Below, in pieces: positions 11,056 to 20,057 of a stretch of DNA of 64,000 nucleotides. Origin of the DNA: Alphaproteobacteria bacterium HGW-Alphaproteobacteria-4 (lineage in GTDB: Bacteria > Pseudomonadota > Alphaproteobacteria > Rhodobacterales > Rhodobacteraceae); contig PHEE01000009.1 of assembly GCA_002842855.1 (NCBI GenBank), positions 1 to 64,000 of the forward strand. Direction: 5' to 3'. The translations under genes were made by a program, and so were the position numbers. Positions within the stretch are counted from its first letter, which is position 1. Every line of letters begins with the position of its first letter. The notes below the pieces were generated by a model, which did no database searches, had not been told where the DNA came from, and saw nothing but the letters and a program-made list of their open reading frames with translations.

Positions 11056-11258
11056 TGCAGATCTATCGGCTGCTTTCAGACGATGACACCTCGGCCTTTT
11101 GCCATAAAGTCAGCCTTGCGCTGTCAAAGGGCTGGGTGCTGCACGGCAGCCCTTGCTACGCCTTTGATGCAGCGCGCGGCGTGATGCGCTGCGCGCAGGC
11201 GATGGTGAAGGACATCGACACCCCTTACCACCCCGAGATGAAGCTGGGGGAGCAGTAG
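11055..11258 (+). CDS. DUF1737-type small protein
   Basis: 67 residues starting MQIYRLLSDDDTSAFCHKVS. A small alpha/beta domain with the family's LSKGWVLHGSP stretch in the middle identifies DUF1737. The function is unknown. Its ATG overlaps the NnrU stop (TGATG) and its stop abuts the mch ATG (TAGATG), so translation of the three genes is coupled. A GTG one codon earlier is an alternative start of no consequence. Confidence 0.75.
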   Translation: MQIYRLLSDDDTSAFCHKVSLALSKGWVLHGSPCYAFDAARGVMRCAQAMVKDIDTPYHPEMKLGEQ

Positions 11259-12290
11259 ATGAAAACCAGCTCCGGCCGCTTTTTCGAGGATTACCAACTG
11301 GGCGAAGTCATCCGCCACGCGGTGCCGCGCACGGTATCGGGGGGTGAGCGTGCGCTTTACCACGCACTGTATCCGGCGCGCGGGGCACTTTATTCGTCGG
11401 ATGAATTTGCGCGCGCTTGCGGGTTGGTGGCGGCGCCGATCGACGACCTCGCGGCGTTTCATTTGGTGTTCGGCAAGACCGTGCCCGACATCAGCCTGAA
11501 TGCGGTGGCCAACCTTGGGTATGCCGAAGGGCGCTGGCTGAAACCGGTTTGGCCGGGCGATACGCTGTCGGCTGAATCGACGGTGATCGGGCTGAAGGAA
11601 AACTCGAACCGCGCTTCGGGGGTGGTCTGGGTGCGCACACGCGGCCTGAACCAGCGGGGCGAGGCGGTTCTCGAATATGTGCGGTGGGTGATGGTGCGCA
11701 AGCGTAGCCCTGATGCGCCCGCGCCTGCGCCGGTGGTGCCGATGCTCGCCAAGGCGGTGCCTGCGGCCGATCTGGTGGTGCCCGAGGGCCTTGATTTCAC
11801 ACGGTATGACTTTGATCTGGCAGGCGAGCCGCACCGCTGGGGCGATTACGCGGTGGGCGAGCGCATCGACCATGTCGATGGCGTGACCATCGAAGAGGCC
11901 GAGCACATGCTCGCCACGCGGCTTTGGCAAAATACCGCGAAGGTGCATTTTGATGCAACCCAGCGGCCAGACGGGCGGCGGCTGATTTATGGCGGCCACA
12001 TCATCAGCCTTGCGCGCGCGCTTTCGTTCAATGGCCTGGCAAATGCGCAGATGGTCGTGGCGCTGAACGGCGGCGCACATGCCAACCCCTGCTTTGCGGG
12101 CGATACGGTGCGGGCGTGGTCCGAGGTGCTGGATATCGCCGACACCGCGGGCCCCGGTGTTGGCGCGATCCGGCTACGCACGGTGGCGGTCAAGCACGGC
12201 GCCGCGCCTTATGCGCTGCGCGGAGACGAAGGCAAATATGCCCCCGAGGTTCTGCTGGACCTCGACTACTGGGCGCTGATGCCGGTCTGA
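11259..12290 (+). CDS. mch: Mesaconyl-CoA hydratase (2-methylfumaryl-CoA hydratase)
   Basis: 343 residues, a double hotdog (MaoC-like) hydratase. The N-terminal half begins SGRFFEDYQLGEVIRHAVPR with the dehydratase pattern, and the second hotdog contains YGGHIISLARALSFNGLAN. Length and sequence match R. sphaeroides Mch, which interconverts mesaconyl-CoA and beta-methylmalyl-CoA in the ethylmalonyl-CoA pathway of acetate assimilation. The mcl2-type gene sits three genes upstream and sdhCDAB follows, so C2 assimilation and the TCA cycle are physically joined. The start directly abuts the upstream stop. Confidence 0.9.
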   Translation: MKTSSGRFFEDYQLGEVIRHAVPRTVSGGERALYHALYPARGALYSSDEFARACGLVAAPIDDLAAFHLVFGKTVPDISLNAVANLGYAEGRWLKPVWPGDTLSAESTVIGLKENSNRASGVVWVRTRGLNQRGEAVLEYVRWVMVRKRSPDAPAPAPVVPMLAKAVPAADLVVPEGLDFTRYDFDLAGEPHRWGDYAVGERIDHVDGVTIEEAEHMLATRLWQNTAKVHFDATQRPDGRRLIYGGHIISLARALSFNGLANAQMVVALNGGAHANPCFAGDTVRAWSEVLDIADTAGPGVGAIRLRTVAVKHGAAPYALRGDEGKYAPEVLLDLDYWALMPV

Positions 12291-12341
12291 GCCGCGCCGC
12301 GCGCCACGTCAGCGGTAACATGCCGGCGCGCACCGCAAAAG

Positions 12342-12351
12342 TGTGATCACA
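12342..12351. promoter_or_regulatory. TGTGATCACA palindrome upstream of sdhC
   Basis: A perfect copy of the 10-bp palindrome also found twice before sucC. It is about 160 bp before the sdhC ATG in the 221-bp mch-sdhC gap. Only one copy is present here. Site identity between two TCA operons suggests a shared regulator; the protein is not identified. Confidence 0.5.
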
Positions 12352-12511
12352 TTTTCCCTGCGCCGCTGCTTTGCGACAGAAAAATCGCCGTAGAGGTGCG
12401 GCGGGGCGTGACTTGGCGAAAAAAAGCGCTATTGAAGAAGGCACATTCCAGCCAGCCCCGCGACGGTGGTATTTCGCCCACGCGGGACCGCAAGCGACAG
12501 AGGAACCCATC

Positions 12512-12907
12512 ATGGCGGACGCAAACCGGGTTGACCGGCCTCTTTCCCCCCACCTGACCATCTACCGCATTGTCTGGCGACCGCAGATCACCTCGTTCGC
12601 CTCGATGATGCACCGCATCACCGGCAACGCGCTGCCGGTCGCGTTCATTCTGGGGGTCTGGTGGCTGCTGGCTGCGGCGATCGGGCCCGAGGCTTTTGCC
12701 ACCGCCAACTGGGTGGCGACCTCGTGGCTGGGCGATCTGGTGTTTGCCTTCTCGCTGCTGGCGATCTGGTATCACTTCTTTGCGGGGCTGCGGCACCTGT
12801 ACTTTGACGCGGGCCATGGGCTTGATCTGCGCACCGCCGAATTGCTCGGCTGGGGCTGCGTGGTCGGCTCGGTGGTTTTGACCGCAATCACCTTGATCAT
12901 CATCTGA
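12512..12907 (+). CDS. sdhC: Succinate dehydrogenase cytochrome b556 subunit
   Basis: 131 residues, membrane anchor of complex [14 protein letters not shown] at the N-terminus and three helices are typical. The haem-ligand region [14 protein letters not shown] (about 88-101) carries the axial histidine. The start at 12512 is preceded by AGAGGAACCC; the in-frame upstream extension to 12371 is not family-like. It begins the sdhC-D-A-lipoprotein-sdhB operon and is followed 11 bp later by sdhD. Confidence 0.95.
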   Translation: MADANRVDRPLSPHLTIYRIVWRPQITSFASMMHRITGNALPVAFILGVWWLLAAAIGPEAFATANWVATSWLGDLVFAFSLLAIWYHFFAGLRHLYFDAGHGLDLRTAELLGWGCVVGSVVLTAITLIII

Positions 12908-12918
12908 GGGAGGCCACG

Positions 12919-13296
12919 ATGCGTTATATCACAGACCGCAAGCGCGCCGTCGGCAAGGGCTCGGCCAAGACCGGAACCGAACATTACTGGTCGATGCATG
13001 TCAGCGCGGTGGCGCTGGCCTTCATGGTGCCGACCTTCCTGTATGTCTTTGGTTCGGCGCTTGGCGGCACCCGCGACGAGGTGCTGGCAACCTTCTCGCG
13101 GCCGTTCCCGGCCATTCTGACAGGCCTCGTACTGATCGTGGCGATGCGCCATTTTGCCAAGGGCGCGACCGTGATGATCGAAGACTACGCGCATGGCTCG
13201 CTGCGCCGGGGGTTGATCATGTTCGCTATCTCGCTGTCCTGGGTGATTACCGCCACGGGGCTTTTCGCGCTTGCCCGCATCGCTCTGGGGAACTGA
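12919..13296 (+). CDS. sdhD: Succinate dehydrogenase hydrophobic anchor subunit
   Basis: 125 residues with three transmembrane helices. The motif [17 protein letters not shown] (about 19-35) is the first helix, and [18 protein letters not shown] gives the haem/quinone-side histidine and the conserved IEDY. It anchors the SdhAB catalytic pair and binds ubiquinone with SdhC. It starts 11 bp after sdhC and ends 2 bp before sdhA. Confidence 0.93.
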   Translation: MRYITDRKRAVGKGSAKTGTEHYWSMHVSAVALAFMVPTFLYVFGSALGGTRDEVLATFSRPFPAILTGLVLIVAMRHFAKGATVMIEDYAHGSLRRGLIMFAISLSWVITATGLFALARIALGN

Positions 13297-13298
13297 AA

Positions 13299-15104
13299 AT
13301 GGCAGCCTACGCATATGAGACGCATGAATACGACGTGGTCGTGGTGGGGGCTGGCGGTGCCGGCCTGCGCGCGACGCTGGGCATGGCCGAGCAGGGGCTG
13401 CGCACTGCCTGCGTGACCAAGGTGTTTCCGACCCGCAGCCACACGGTTGCCGCGCAAGGCGGCATTGCCGCGAGCCTTGGCAACATGGGCCCCGACAGCT
13501 GGCAGTGGCACATGTTCGACACCGTCAAGGGGTCGGATTGGCTGGGTGACATGGACACCATGGAATATGTCGCGCGCGAAGCACCCAAGGCGGTCTATGA
13601 ACTCGAACACTACGGGGTGCCGTTCAGCCGCACTGAAGAAGGCAAGATCTACCAGCGCCCGTTTGGCGGTCATACCACCGAATATGGCGAAGGTGTGCCG
13701 GTGCAGCGGGTCTGCGCTGCCGCTGACCGCACCGGCCACGCGATGCTGCACACGCTTTATGGCCAGAGTCTGAAAAACAACGCCGAATTTTTCATTGAGT
13801 ACTTCGCACTCGATCTGATCATGGGCGAAGACGGCACCTGCCAAGGCGTTGTGGCATGGAAGCTCGACGACGGCACGATACACGTTTTCAATGCGAAGAT
13901 GGTTGTGCTGGCAACGGGGGGGTATGGCCGCGCCTATTTCAACTGCACCTCTGCGCATACCTGCACCGGCGATGGCGGCGGTATGGTGGCGCGCGCCGGG
14001 CTGCCGCTGCAAGATATGGAGTTCGTGCAATTCCACCCCACCGGCATCTTTGGCCCCGGCATGCTGATCACCGAGGGTGCGCGCGGCGAGGGAGGATACC
14101 TGACCAACTCTCAGGGCGAGCGATTCATGGAGCGCTACGCCCCAACCTTCAAGGATCTTGCCAGTCGTGACGTGGTATCCCGCTGCATGACGCTGGAGAT
14201 TCGTGAAGGCCGAGGTGTGGGCCCGAACAAGGACCACATCCATCTTAATCTCAGCCACCTGCCGCCCGAACTGCTGGCCGAGCGGCTGCCGGGCATTTCG
14301 GAATCCGCCAAGATCTTTGCCGGTGTCGATGTGACCAAGCAGCCGATCCCGGTTCTTCCGACAGTGCACTACAACATGGGCGGCATTCCCACCAACTATT
14401 GGGGTGAAGTGCTGAACCCGGCCGAGGGCAACCCCGACGCGGTCGTGCCGGGCCTGATGGCGGTGGGCGAAGCCGCCTGTGCCAGCCTGCACGGCGCCAA
14501 CCGCCTTGGTGCCAACAGCCTGATCGACCTTGTGGTGTTGGGCCGCGCCGCTTCGATCCGCGCGGGCAAGGTGGTCGATGCCGCCGCCCCGAACCCGGTG
14601 CTGAATACCGCCTCGGTCGATGCCTCGCTGGCACGGTTCGACGCGCTGCGCCATGCCAAAGGCAGCATCGCTACCGCTGATCTGCGGCTGGAAATGCAGC
14701 GCGCCATGCAAGACAACGCCGCCGTGTTCCGCACCGAGAAAGTGCTGGCAGAGGGCGTAGAGTTGATGACCGGCATTGCCGCCAAGATGGGCGATCTGAA
14801 GGTTACCGACCGCTCGCTGATCTGGAACAGCGACCTGATGGAAACGCTGGAACTGGCCAACCTGATGCCGAATGCGCTGGCCACCATCACCGGCGCTGCG
14901 GCGCGCAAGGAAAGCCGCGGCGCGCATGCCCACGAAGACTACCCCGAGCGCGACGACAAGAACTGGCGCAAGCACACCATCGCGCGCGTTACTGGCGCCA
15001 AGGTCGACCTCAGCTACCGCCCGGTGCATACCGAGCCGCTGACGTCGCTGGCCGAGGGTGGCATCGACCCGAAAATGATCGCCCCGAAGAAGCGCGTCTA
15101 CTGA
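13299..15104 (+). CDS. sdhA: Succinate dehydrogenase flavoprotein subunit
   Basis: 601 residues, the usual length. The FAD-binding GAGGAGLRA lies at about 17-25. The histidine that carries FAD covalently is in [11 protein letters not shown] (H48). The active-site and capping-domain stretch ends with the conserved [19 protein letters not shown]. It oxidises succinate to fumarate and passes electrons to SdhB. It is intact with no frame problem. Its TGA overlaps the ATG of the following lipoprotein gene. Confidence 0.97.
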   Translation: MAAYAYETHEYDVVVVGAGGAGLRATLGMAEQGLRTACVTKVFPTRSHTVAAQGGIAASLGNMGPDSWQWHMFDTVKGSDWLGDMDTMEYVAREAPKAVYELEHYGVPFSRTEEGKIYQRPFGGHTTEYGEGVPVQRVCAAADRTGHAMLHTLYGQSLKNNAEFFIEYFALDLIMGEDGTCQGVVAWKLDDGTIHVFNAKMVVLATGGYGRAYFNCTSAHTCTGDGGGMVARAGLPLQDMEFVQFHPTGIFGPGMLITEGARGEGGYLTNSQGERFMERYAPTFKDLASRDVVSRCMTLEIREGRGVGPNKDHIHLNLSHLPPELLAERLPGISESAKIFAGVDVTKQPIPVLPTVHYNMGGIPTNYWGEVLNPAEGNPDAVVPGLMAVGEAACASLHGANRLGANSLIDLVVLGRAASIRAGKVVDAAAPNPVLNTASVDASLARFDALRHAKGSIATADLRLEMQRAMQDNAAVFRTEKVLAEGVELMTGIAAKMGDLKVTDRSLIWNSDLMETLELANLMPNALATITGAAARKESRGAHAHEDYPERDDKNWRKHTIARVTGAKVDLSYRPVHTEPLTSLAEGGIDPKMIAPKKRVY

Positions 15105-15403
15105 TGCGCGCATCGGCGGCATATGCGCTGGCAGCGGCGGCCCTTGTGGCCGCCTGCGGGCCGGTGCCTTTGCAGCAGGCCGAGACCGAGTGCCTTGAGG
15201 ATGCCCGCCTTGCGGTGCAGCCGCGCGGTGAAATCGGCTTTGGCGCCGGCACAGGCGGTGCCAGCGGCTTTGCCGATATTACCATCTCTTCGGACTACAT
15301 CCTTGGGCGTGATCCCTCGGCGGTTTTCGATGCTTGCGTTATCAACAAATCCGGCCAGCGCCCGTCGCAGCCGCTCTACTCCCGCTCAGACTGGAAGGGA
15401 TAA
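15104..15403 (+). CDS. Small lipoprotein encoded inside the sdh operon
   Basis: 99 residues. The N-terminus [18 protein letters not shown] is a lipoprotein signal with cysteine at residue 18. The mature part is short and Gly-rich ([13 protein letters not shown]) with a second cysteine pair candidate (C32, C78). The start overlaps the sdhA stop (TGATG), and sdhB begins 2 bp after its own stop, so it is translated between two core complex II subunits. As I recall, R. sphaeroides also has small genes at this position. The function is unknown. A role in complex II assembly is a guess from position only. Confidence 0.75.
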   Translation: MRASAAYALAAAALVAACGPVPLQQAETECLEDARLAVQPRGEIGFGAGTGGASGFADITISSDYILGRDPSAVFDACVINKSGQRPSQPLYSRSDWKG

Positions 15404-15405
15404 TC

Positions 15406-16182
15406 ATGGTTCAGTTCACGCTGCCGAAAAACTCGAAAATCCGCGTCGGCAAGACCTGGCCGAAGCCCGAGGGCAAGAACGTTCGCAAGTTCCGCATCTA
15501 CCGCTGGGATCCCGATACCGGCGAAAACCCGAGGGTCGACAGCTATTTTGTCGATATGGACAGCTGCGGCCCGATGGTGCTGGACGCGCTGATCAAGATC
15601 AAGACCGAGATCGACCCCACCCTGACCTTCCGCCGTTCGTGCCGGGAAGGCATCTGCGGGTCGTGTTCGATGAACATCGACGGTATCAACACGCTGGCCT
15701 GCATTTACGGGCTGGATGAGATCAAGGGCGATGTCAAAATCTACCCGCTGCCGCACATGCCGGTGGTGAAAGACCTGATCCCGGATCTTACGCATTTCTA
15801 CGCGCAGCACGCCAGCATCATGCCGTGGCTGGAAACCAAGACCAACCGCCCCGCCAAGGAATGGCGCCAGTCGATTGAAGACCGCAAGAAACTCGATGGC
15901 CTGTATGAATGCGTGATGTGCGCCAGCTGCTCGACCTCGTGCCCGAGCTACTGGTGGAATTCGGACCGCTATCTTGGCCCTGCCGCCCTGCTGCATGCCT
16001 ATCGCTGGATCATTGATAGCCGCGATGAGGCAACGCCCGAGCGGCTCGATCAGCTTGAAGACCCGTTCAAGCTTTATCGCTGCCACACGATCATGAACTG
16101 CACCAAAACCTGCCCGAAGGGGCTGAACCCGGCGAAAGCGATTGCCGACATTCGCAAGTTGATGCTGGAACGGGTGGTCTGA
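15406..16182 (+). CDS. sdhB: Succinate dehydrogenase iron-sulfur subunit
   Basis: 258 residues from the ATG at 15406. The 2Fe-2S ferredoxin domain shows CREGICGSC with the fourth cysteine in NTLAC. The C-terminal domain holds the 4Fe-4S and 3Fe-4S ligands in [12 protein letters not shown] and [14 protein letters not shown]. It carries electrons from SdhA to ubiquinone. It closes the sdh operon and is followed by a strong terminator. The upstream in-frame extension into the lipoprotein gene is rejected. Confidence 0.97.
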   Translation: MVQFTLPKNSKIRVGKTWPKPEGKNVRKFRIYRWDPDTGENPRVDSYFVDMDSCGPMVLDALIKIKTEIDPTLTFRRSCREGICGSCSMNIDGINTLACIYGLDEIKGDVKIYPLPHMPVVKDLIPDLTHFYAQHASIMPWLETKTNRPAKEWRQSIEDRKKLDGLYECVMCASCSTSCPSYWWNSDRYLGPAALLHAYRWIIDSRDEATPERLDQLEDPFKLYRCHTIMNCTKTCPKGLNPAKAIADIRKLMLERVV

Positions 16183-16238
16183 TACCGGGTGGTCTGATCG
16201 GGGCGGCCAAAGCCCGACGAACTTGCAGCCCGAAAAAC

Positions 16239-16277
16239 CGCGCGCCGGCCCCGCAGGCCGGCGCGCGTGTTTTTTTT
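16239..16277 (+). terminator. Strong Rho-independent terminator after sdhB
   Basis: A perfect 12-bp GC stem (16239-16250 with 16256-16267), 5-nt loop, then TGT and a run of T to 16277. It lies 56 bp after the sdhB stop and just before the stop of the convergent lipoprotein gene. Confidence 0.95.
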
Positions 16278-16279
16278 GC

Positions 16280-17182
16280 CTAGACGCCCGGTCCGCTGGT
16301 GGCAACGGTGCGTTCTTTGGCACGGCGCCAGAATTCGCCCAGATCGTTCACCAGTGCCGGGCGGTCAGCGCTATTCCACCCGTCGGCCTCGCCACGAAAG
16401 TAGGCGGCAACTCGCAGGTTCGAAACCTGCACCGCAGCTTGTGCCGCCACGTCATCGGGAAGAATCGACTCGCGGCCATAGATGATGCGGGTGGGCATGT
16501 TCAGTTCGGGCATGACGATGTGAACCAGCTCGGCGCAATACAACTCGTCCAGGGTGGCATTGTCGAAGTGGTAGTCGAATTTCCCGCCGAGCCGCTGCAT
16601 CAAGCCTGTCACGACCTCGCGTCGCCGCGCGTTGCCAGCAAGCTGCGGGCGCAAAAGCAGGATGCGGTCCGTGTCGAGCACGATCTCGGGCGTCGAGAGG
16701 TGCACACCGTACCGGTCGGCTTCAATGAAGATCGCCCCGGCGCGGATTTCAGCCTGATGCGGCACCACCGTGGGGTGGTTCCACATCCCGAGCGCTCGCA
16801 ATTCGGCCTCGGTGCCCAAATACAATGCAAGATGCCCGAACATGCCGGGAATGGTATTGCCCGAGGCGCGGCCCTTGCTTGAAAGCACCACCACATCAAG
16901 CGGTTTGACCACTTTCAATGCGGCCGCCTGCGGCGCGGGATCGGCGAGATAGCCCGGTCGCAAGATACTGCCGCCGACGAGATTTCCGAAGGCGGGCGCA
17001 AAGGGTTCGATCAGTGCCACCAGCACCGGCGGGTAGGGCTCGGTCTCGCGGCAGCAACCTTCAAGCTGGGTTCCGACAAGCGCGCGGTCGGCTGGCCCGA
17101 TCGGCTGGGTGCTGGCGCAAGCGGCGACCAGCACCAGCAAAAGCAGCACCCCCGCGCCTCGAATAACCCTTGCTAGCTCCAT
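16280..17182 (-). CDS. YiiX-like permuted papain-fold lipoprotein
   Basis: 300 residues from the ATG at 17182. The first 23 residues are a lipoprotein signal ending LVAACAS (Cys 22). The mature domain has GHLALYLG (H117) and, about 100 residues later, DELYCAELVH (C216). This His-before-Cys order is that of circularly permuted NlpC/P60 hydrolases (YiiX/YebB, DUF830-type). Such proteins are thought to cleave peptide, amide or ester bonds, in some cases lipid-linked; the substrate here is unknown. It is convergent with sdhB. The long in-frame extension above 17182 has no family sequence and is rejected. Confidence 0.72.
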   Translation of the reverse strand: MELARVIRGAGVLLLLVLVAACASTQPIGPADRALVGTQLEGCCRETEPYPPVLVALIEPFAPAFGNLVGGSILRPGYLADPAPQAAALKVVKPLDVVVLSSKGRASGNTIPGMFGHLALYLGTEAELRALGMWNHPTVVPHQAEIRAGAIFIEADRYGVHLSTPEIVLDTDRILLLRPQLAGNARRREVVTGLMQRLGGKFDYHFDNATLDELYCAELVHIVMPELNMPTRIIYGRESILPDDVAAQAAVQVSNLRVAAYFRGEADGWNSADRPALVNDLGEFWRRAKERTVATSGPGV

Positions 17183-17470
17183 GTTTGACCCCTTCAAGCG
17201 ATCGGGTGGCATGTCTGGTGCGGTGGCCATATCGCCCGACCTGGCGCCATATCGGCGTGCCGAACCGCACTGTGAAGACCCCGAAACCCCTACCTCGGAG
17301 CGACCTTTGCCATAGCAGCGCCCCTGCATCAAGGTCGTGTGGCCCCGGCCTTTGGCCTTCGGCGGAGTTGTTGCCGAAAAACATGGCGGCGATGGGGCTT
17401 TTCTTTTCCGCATTCCCGCGAAAAGCTGGCGCGGTGGGGCCGCACCCGCAAACGGCATGACGGAGGACAG
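17183..17470. promoter_or_regulatory. Divergent intergenic region with a 9-bp direct repeat
   Basis: This 288-bp stretch separates the YiiX-like lipoprotein (minus) from the DUF1989 gene (plus) and must hold both promoters. The only clear structure is GCCATATCG repeated at 17226-17234 and 17246-17254, 20 bp apart, on the same face of the helix. No convincing -35/-10 pair, terminator or RNA gene was seen. Confidence 0.3.
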
Positions 17471-18331
17471 ATGAAACCCGCACCGCGCTTTTCCACCCCC
17501 GCTGATGGTGCCACCCGTAGCGCCGTTGCGCCGGTCATCTGCTACCCTGTCGAGGGCCTGCCGCAGCCAGACCTGGCGGTGCTGCGCGCCACCCGCGCGG
17601 GGTGGCAAAAGACGTGCGAGGTGTTGGTGCCGCCGCGCGAGGCGCGGTGTTTTGCAGTGCCCGCTGGCCATTTCTTTCGCATATGCTGCACCGAGGGGCC
17701 CCAGGTGGGCGACCTGAACCTCTGGAATGCAGCCGATCTGGGCGAGCACTTCTATTCGGGCAAGACGCGCGCGCTGCATGGAACCCACCTCGGTGCCGGA
17801 GATCGAATGTGGTCGGTGTTTCCCAACCTGCGCCCGATGGCGACGATCAGCGAGGACACGCTCGACTGGTATGGCTTCGATGCCTTCGGCTGCGCGGTGC
17901 ATGACGTGATCGGCACCCGCTGCGATCCCTACACGCAGTGCCTGCTTTCGGGGGGCGAACAGTATCACCACTGCTGCCATTCAAACCTGACGCGGGCGCT
18001 GGCAGAAGCGCGAGGCCTCAGTCTGCACGCGGCCGAGGCGCTGGTGCATGATGTGCTCAATGTCTTCATGTGCACCGGGTTCGATCGTGCGACCGGGCAA
18101 TACCTGATGAAGGCCAGCCCGGTGAGGCCGGGCGATTACATCGAGTTTTTCGCCGAAATCGACCTGCTGGGCGGGCTTTCGGCCTGCCCCGGCGGCGATT
18201 GCAGTAGCGAGCATTCAAGCGACGCGGCGCGGTGCCACCCGTTGCTGGTCGAGGTGTTTCGCCCGAAGGCCGCGCCGGTGGGGTGGGCGCCGCCAATGGC
18301 AAGCGGCTATGACCGAAGCCATGGTCGCTAG
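17471..18331 (+). CDS. DUF1989 (urea carboxylase-associated family) protein
   Basis: 286 residues from the ATG at 17471 with CGGAGGACAG before it. The segments GDLNLWNAADLGEHFYSGKTRALHG (read across residues about 80-104), SDPYTQC-type and EQYHHCCHSN match DUF1989. The family usually accompanies urea carboxylase/allophanate hydrolase operons or amino-acid transport genes. No urea or guanidine genes are nearby, so this is an orphan copy. Many conserved Cys and His residues suggest metal binding. The function is not established. Confidence 0.78.
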   Translation: MKPAPRFSTPADGATRSAVAPVICYPVEGLPQPDLAVLRATRAGWQKTCEVLVPPREARCFAVPAGHFFRICCTEGPQVGDLNLWNAADLGEHFYSGKTRALHGTHLGAGDRMWSVFPNLRPMATISEDTLDWYGFDAFGCAVHDVIGTRCDPYTQCLLSGGEQYHHCCHSNLTRALAEARGLSLHAAEALVHDVLNVFMCTGFDRATGQYLMKASPVRPGDYIEFFAEIDLLGGLSACPGGDCSSEHSSDAARCHPLLVEVFRPKAAPVGWAPPMASGYDRSHGR

Positions 18332-18382
18332 GGCCGGGGGCGCCGCCCCCGGACCCCCGGGGTATTTTCACATTGAAGAAGC
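18332..18382. repeat. GC-rich intergenic repeat, copy B
   Basis: GGGGGCG-CC-GCCCCC hairpin, then GGACCCCCGGGGTATTTT and ATTGAAGAAGC, closely parallel to copy A at 105-158. It fills the gap between the convergent DUF1989 and ArsR genes and overlaps the last ArsR codons. It may act as a shared transcription end. Confidence 0.6.
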
Positions 18383-18715
18383 GGGGCCGGAAAGTTCCGC
18401 CTCCAGAAACCGCTCGAAATCGTCGAGGTCTACCGGGTCGAACTGGCCAAAGCCCTGCATCCAGGTGGTGGCGGCGCGCAGCGAGGCGGGTTCGAGCTTG
18501 CACCATTTCAGCCGCCCACGCTTTTCCTGGCTGATCAACCCGGCGTCGGCGAGGATGGCGAGGTGCTTCGAGATCGCCGCCAGGGACATGGCGAAGGGGG
18601 CGGCGACATCTGTTACCGCCATGTCATCTTCCAGCAGCATGGTCAGGATCGCGCGCCGGGTCGGATCGGCAAGCGCGGCAAAGAGGTGATCGAGGTCGGG
18701 GCTGGAAGAAAGCAT
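18368..18715 (-). CDS. ArsR-family winged-helix regulator
   Basis: 115 residues. LFAALADPTRRAILTMLL (residues 11-28) and the recognition helix MSLAAISKHLAILADAGLI (about 43-61) are the classic ArsR/SmtB fold. No metal-site cysteine motif (CxC) is present in the recognition helix region, so a metal-independent repressor of the SdpR type is more likely. A perfect inverted repeat 31 bp before its start is a good candidate for its own operator. It is divergent from atpI. No obvious partner transporter or START-domain gene is adjacent. Confidence 0.85.
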   Translation of the reverse strand: MLSSSPDLDHLFAALADPTRRAILTMLLEDDMAVTDVAAPFAMSLAAISKHLAILADAGLISQEKRGRLKWCKLEPASLRAATTWMQGFGQFDPVDLDDFERFLEAELSGPASSM

Positions 18716-18745
18716 GGCGCAATTAGCGCAAACAGGTATGGATCG

Positions 18746-18761
18746 TCAACCTGACGGTTGA
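18746..18761. promoter_or_regulatory. Probable ArsR operator (TCAACC-N4-GGTTGA)
   Basis: A perfect 6-bp inverted repeat with a 4-bp spacer, TCAACCTGACGGTTGA, lies between the divergent arsR-type gene and atpI. Its size and place suit autoregulation by a dimeric ArsR protein. Control of the F0 operon by the same site is possible but 145 bp away. Confidence 0.5.
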
Positions 18762-18906
18762 ATGTCGGTGCCAGGCGGGGCTGGGCAATGACGCGCCATT
18801 GCTACGAAATATGATTATATATCAGCGTGTTGCGCCCGTTCCATCTGGCTTGACTCGGGGCGCGTCTGCGCATAGGTAGGCTGCGACTTTGTGCGGGGCC
18901 CAAACC

Positions 18907-19248
18907 ATGCCTGTTGCTCCCCCTGATGGTCCTGATCCCGAGCGCCTGCGTGCGCTTGAGGCGCGGATCGAGGAGAAGAAACGGGCGCTGTTGCCGGGGC
19001 CGCGTGCGGATGAACACTTCAGCCAGGCCAATATCGCCTGGCGGATGGTGATCGAGATGGTTTCGGGGCTGGGGATCGGCTTCGGCATCGGCTACGGGCT
19101 GGATGTTCTGTTTGGCACGCTGCCGCTGCTGTTGGTGATCTTTACGCTTCTGGGCTTTGCGGCCGGGGTGCGGGTGATGCTGCGCACGGCGCGCGAGGTT
19201 CAAGGTGAACGGCTGGCAGAGCAATCTGCCCGGGAAGAGGGAAAATAG
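18907..19248 (+). CDS. atpI: F0F1 ATP synthase accessory subunit I
   Basis: 113 residues from the ATG at 18907. It has a charged N-terminus, then two hydrophobic helices around [22 protein letters not shown] and [20 protein letters not shown]. This is the AtpI/AtpZ-like protein that precedes F0 genes and helps assemble the c-ring or supplies Mg2+. It ends 2 bp before atpB. An upstream TTG start is less likely. Confidence 0.85.
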   Translation: MPVAPPDGPDPERLRALEARIEEKKRALLPGPRADEHFSQANIAWRMVIEMVSGLGIGFGIGYGLDVLFGTLPLLLVIFTLLGFAAGVRVMLRTAREVQGERLAEQSAREEGK

Positions 19249-19250
19249 AC

Positions 19251-20000
19251 GTGGCGACGGAAGAAGCAGGCAGCGCACTCGCATTTCACCCGATGGACCA
19301 ATTCATCGTGAAGCCGCTTTTCGGCGAGGGTGCGGTTCACTGGTATACCCCCACCAACGTCACGCTCTGGATGGCGTTGGCGGTGGTTGGCGTCTTCTTG
19401 CTGCTGGTTGCAGGAACGCGCGGCCGCGCCGTGGTACCCAGCCGGATGCAGTCGATCGCCGAGCTTGCCTATGGCTTTGTGCACAAGATGGTCGAAGACG
19501 TGGCGGGCAAAGACGGCCTGCGCTATTTCCCCTACATTTTCACGCTGTTCATGTTCATCGTGTTCGCCAACTTCCTTGGCCTGCTGCCCCGCGCATTCAC
19601 CCCAACCAGCCACATTGCGGTAACGGGTGTGCTGGCGATGGCGGTGTTCCTGTCGGTGACAATTCTGGGCTTTGTCAAGAACGGCGCGAGCTTTCTGGGC
19701 CTGTTCTGGGTTTCATCGGCGCCGCTGGCGCTGCGGCCGATTCTAGCGCTGATCGAGCTTATCAGCTATTTCGTGCGCCCGGTCAGCCATTCGATCCGTC
19801 TTGCTGGCAACATGATGGCCGGCCACGCTGTCATCAAGGTTTTTGCGGGTTTTGCGGCCATTGCCGTGATCTCGCCGCTCTCGATCGCTGCAATTACCGC
19901 GATGTACGGGCTCGAAATTCTGGTGTCCTTCATCCAGGCCTATGTGTTCACGATCCTGACCTGCGTCTATCTGAAGGACGCGCTGCATCCGCACCACTAG
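19251..20000 (+). CDS. atpB: ATP synthase F0 subunit a
   Basis: 249 residues with a GTG start at 19251, directly behind atpI (GGGAAAATAGAC before it). The fourth-helix [15 protein letters not shown] contains the essential arginine next to the c-ring. The N-terminal [15 protein letters not shown] is typical of alphaproteobacterial subunit a. It forms the two proton half-channels. It is second in the atpIBEXF operon. Confidence 0.96.
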   Translation: MATEEAGSALAFHPMDQFIVKPLFGEGAVHWYTPTNVTLWMALAVVGVFLLLVAGTRGRAVVPSRMQSIAELAYGFVHKMVEDVAGKDGLRYFPYIFTLFMFIVFANFLGLLPRAFTPTSHIAVTGVLAMAVFLSVTILGFVKNGASFLGLFWVSSAPLALRPILALIELISYFVRPVSHSIRLAGNMMAGHAVIKVFAGFAAIAVISPLSIAAITAMYGLEILVSFIQAYVFTILTCVYLKDALHPHH

Positions 20001-20057
20001 GGCAGGTTCGACCGAAACAACCAATTCCGCAAATTCCAAACTCAAGGAGAGACGAAC

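Noticed and set aside
13185-15122. 645-codon open frame opposite sdhA
   Set aside because: Shadow of sdhA; composition is that of the complementary frame.
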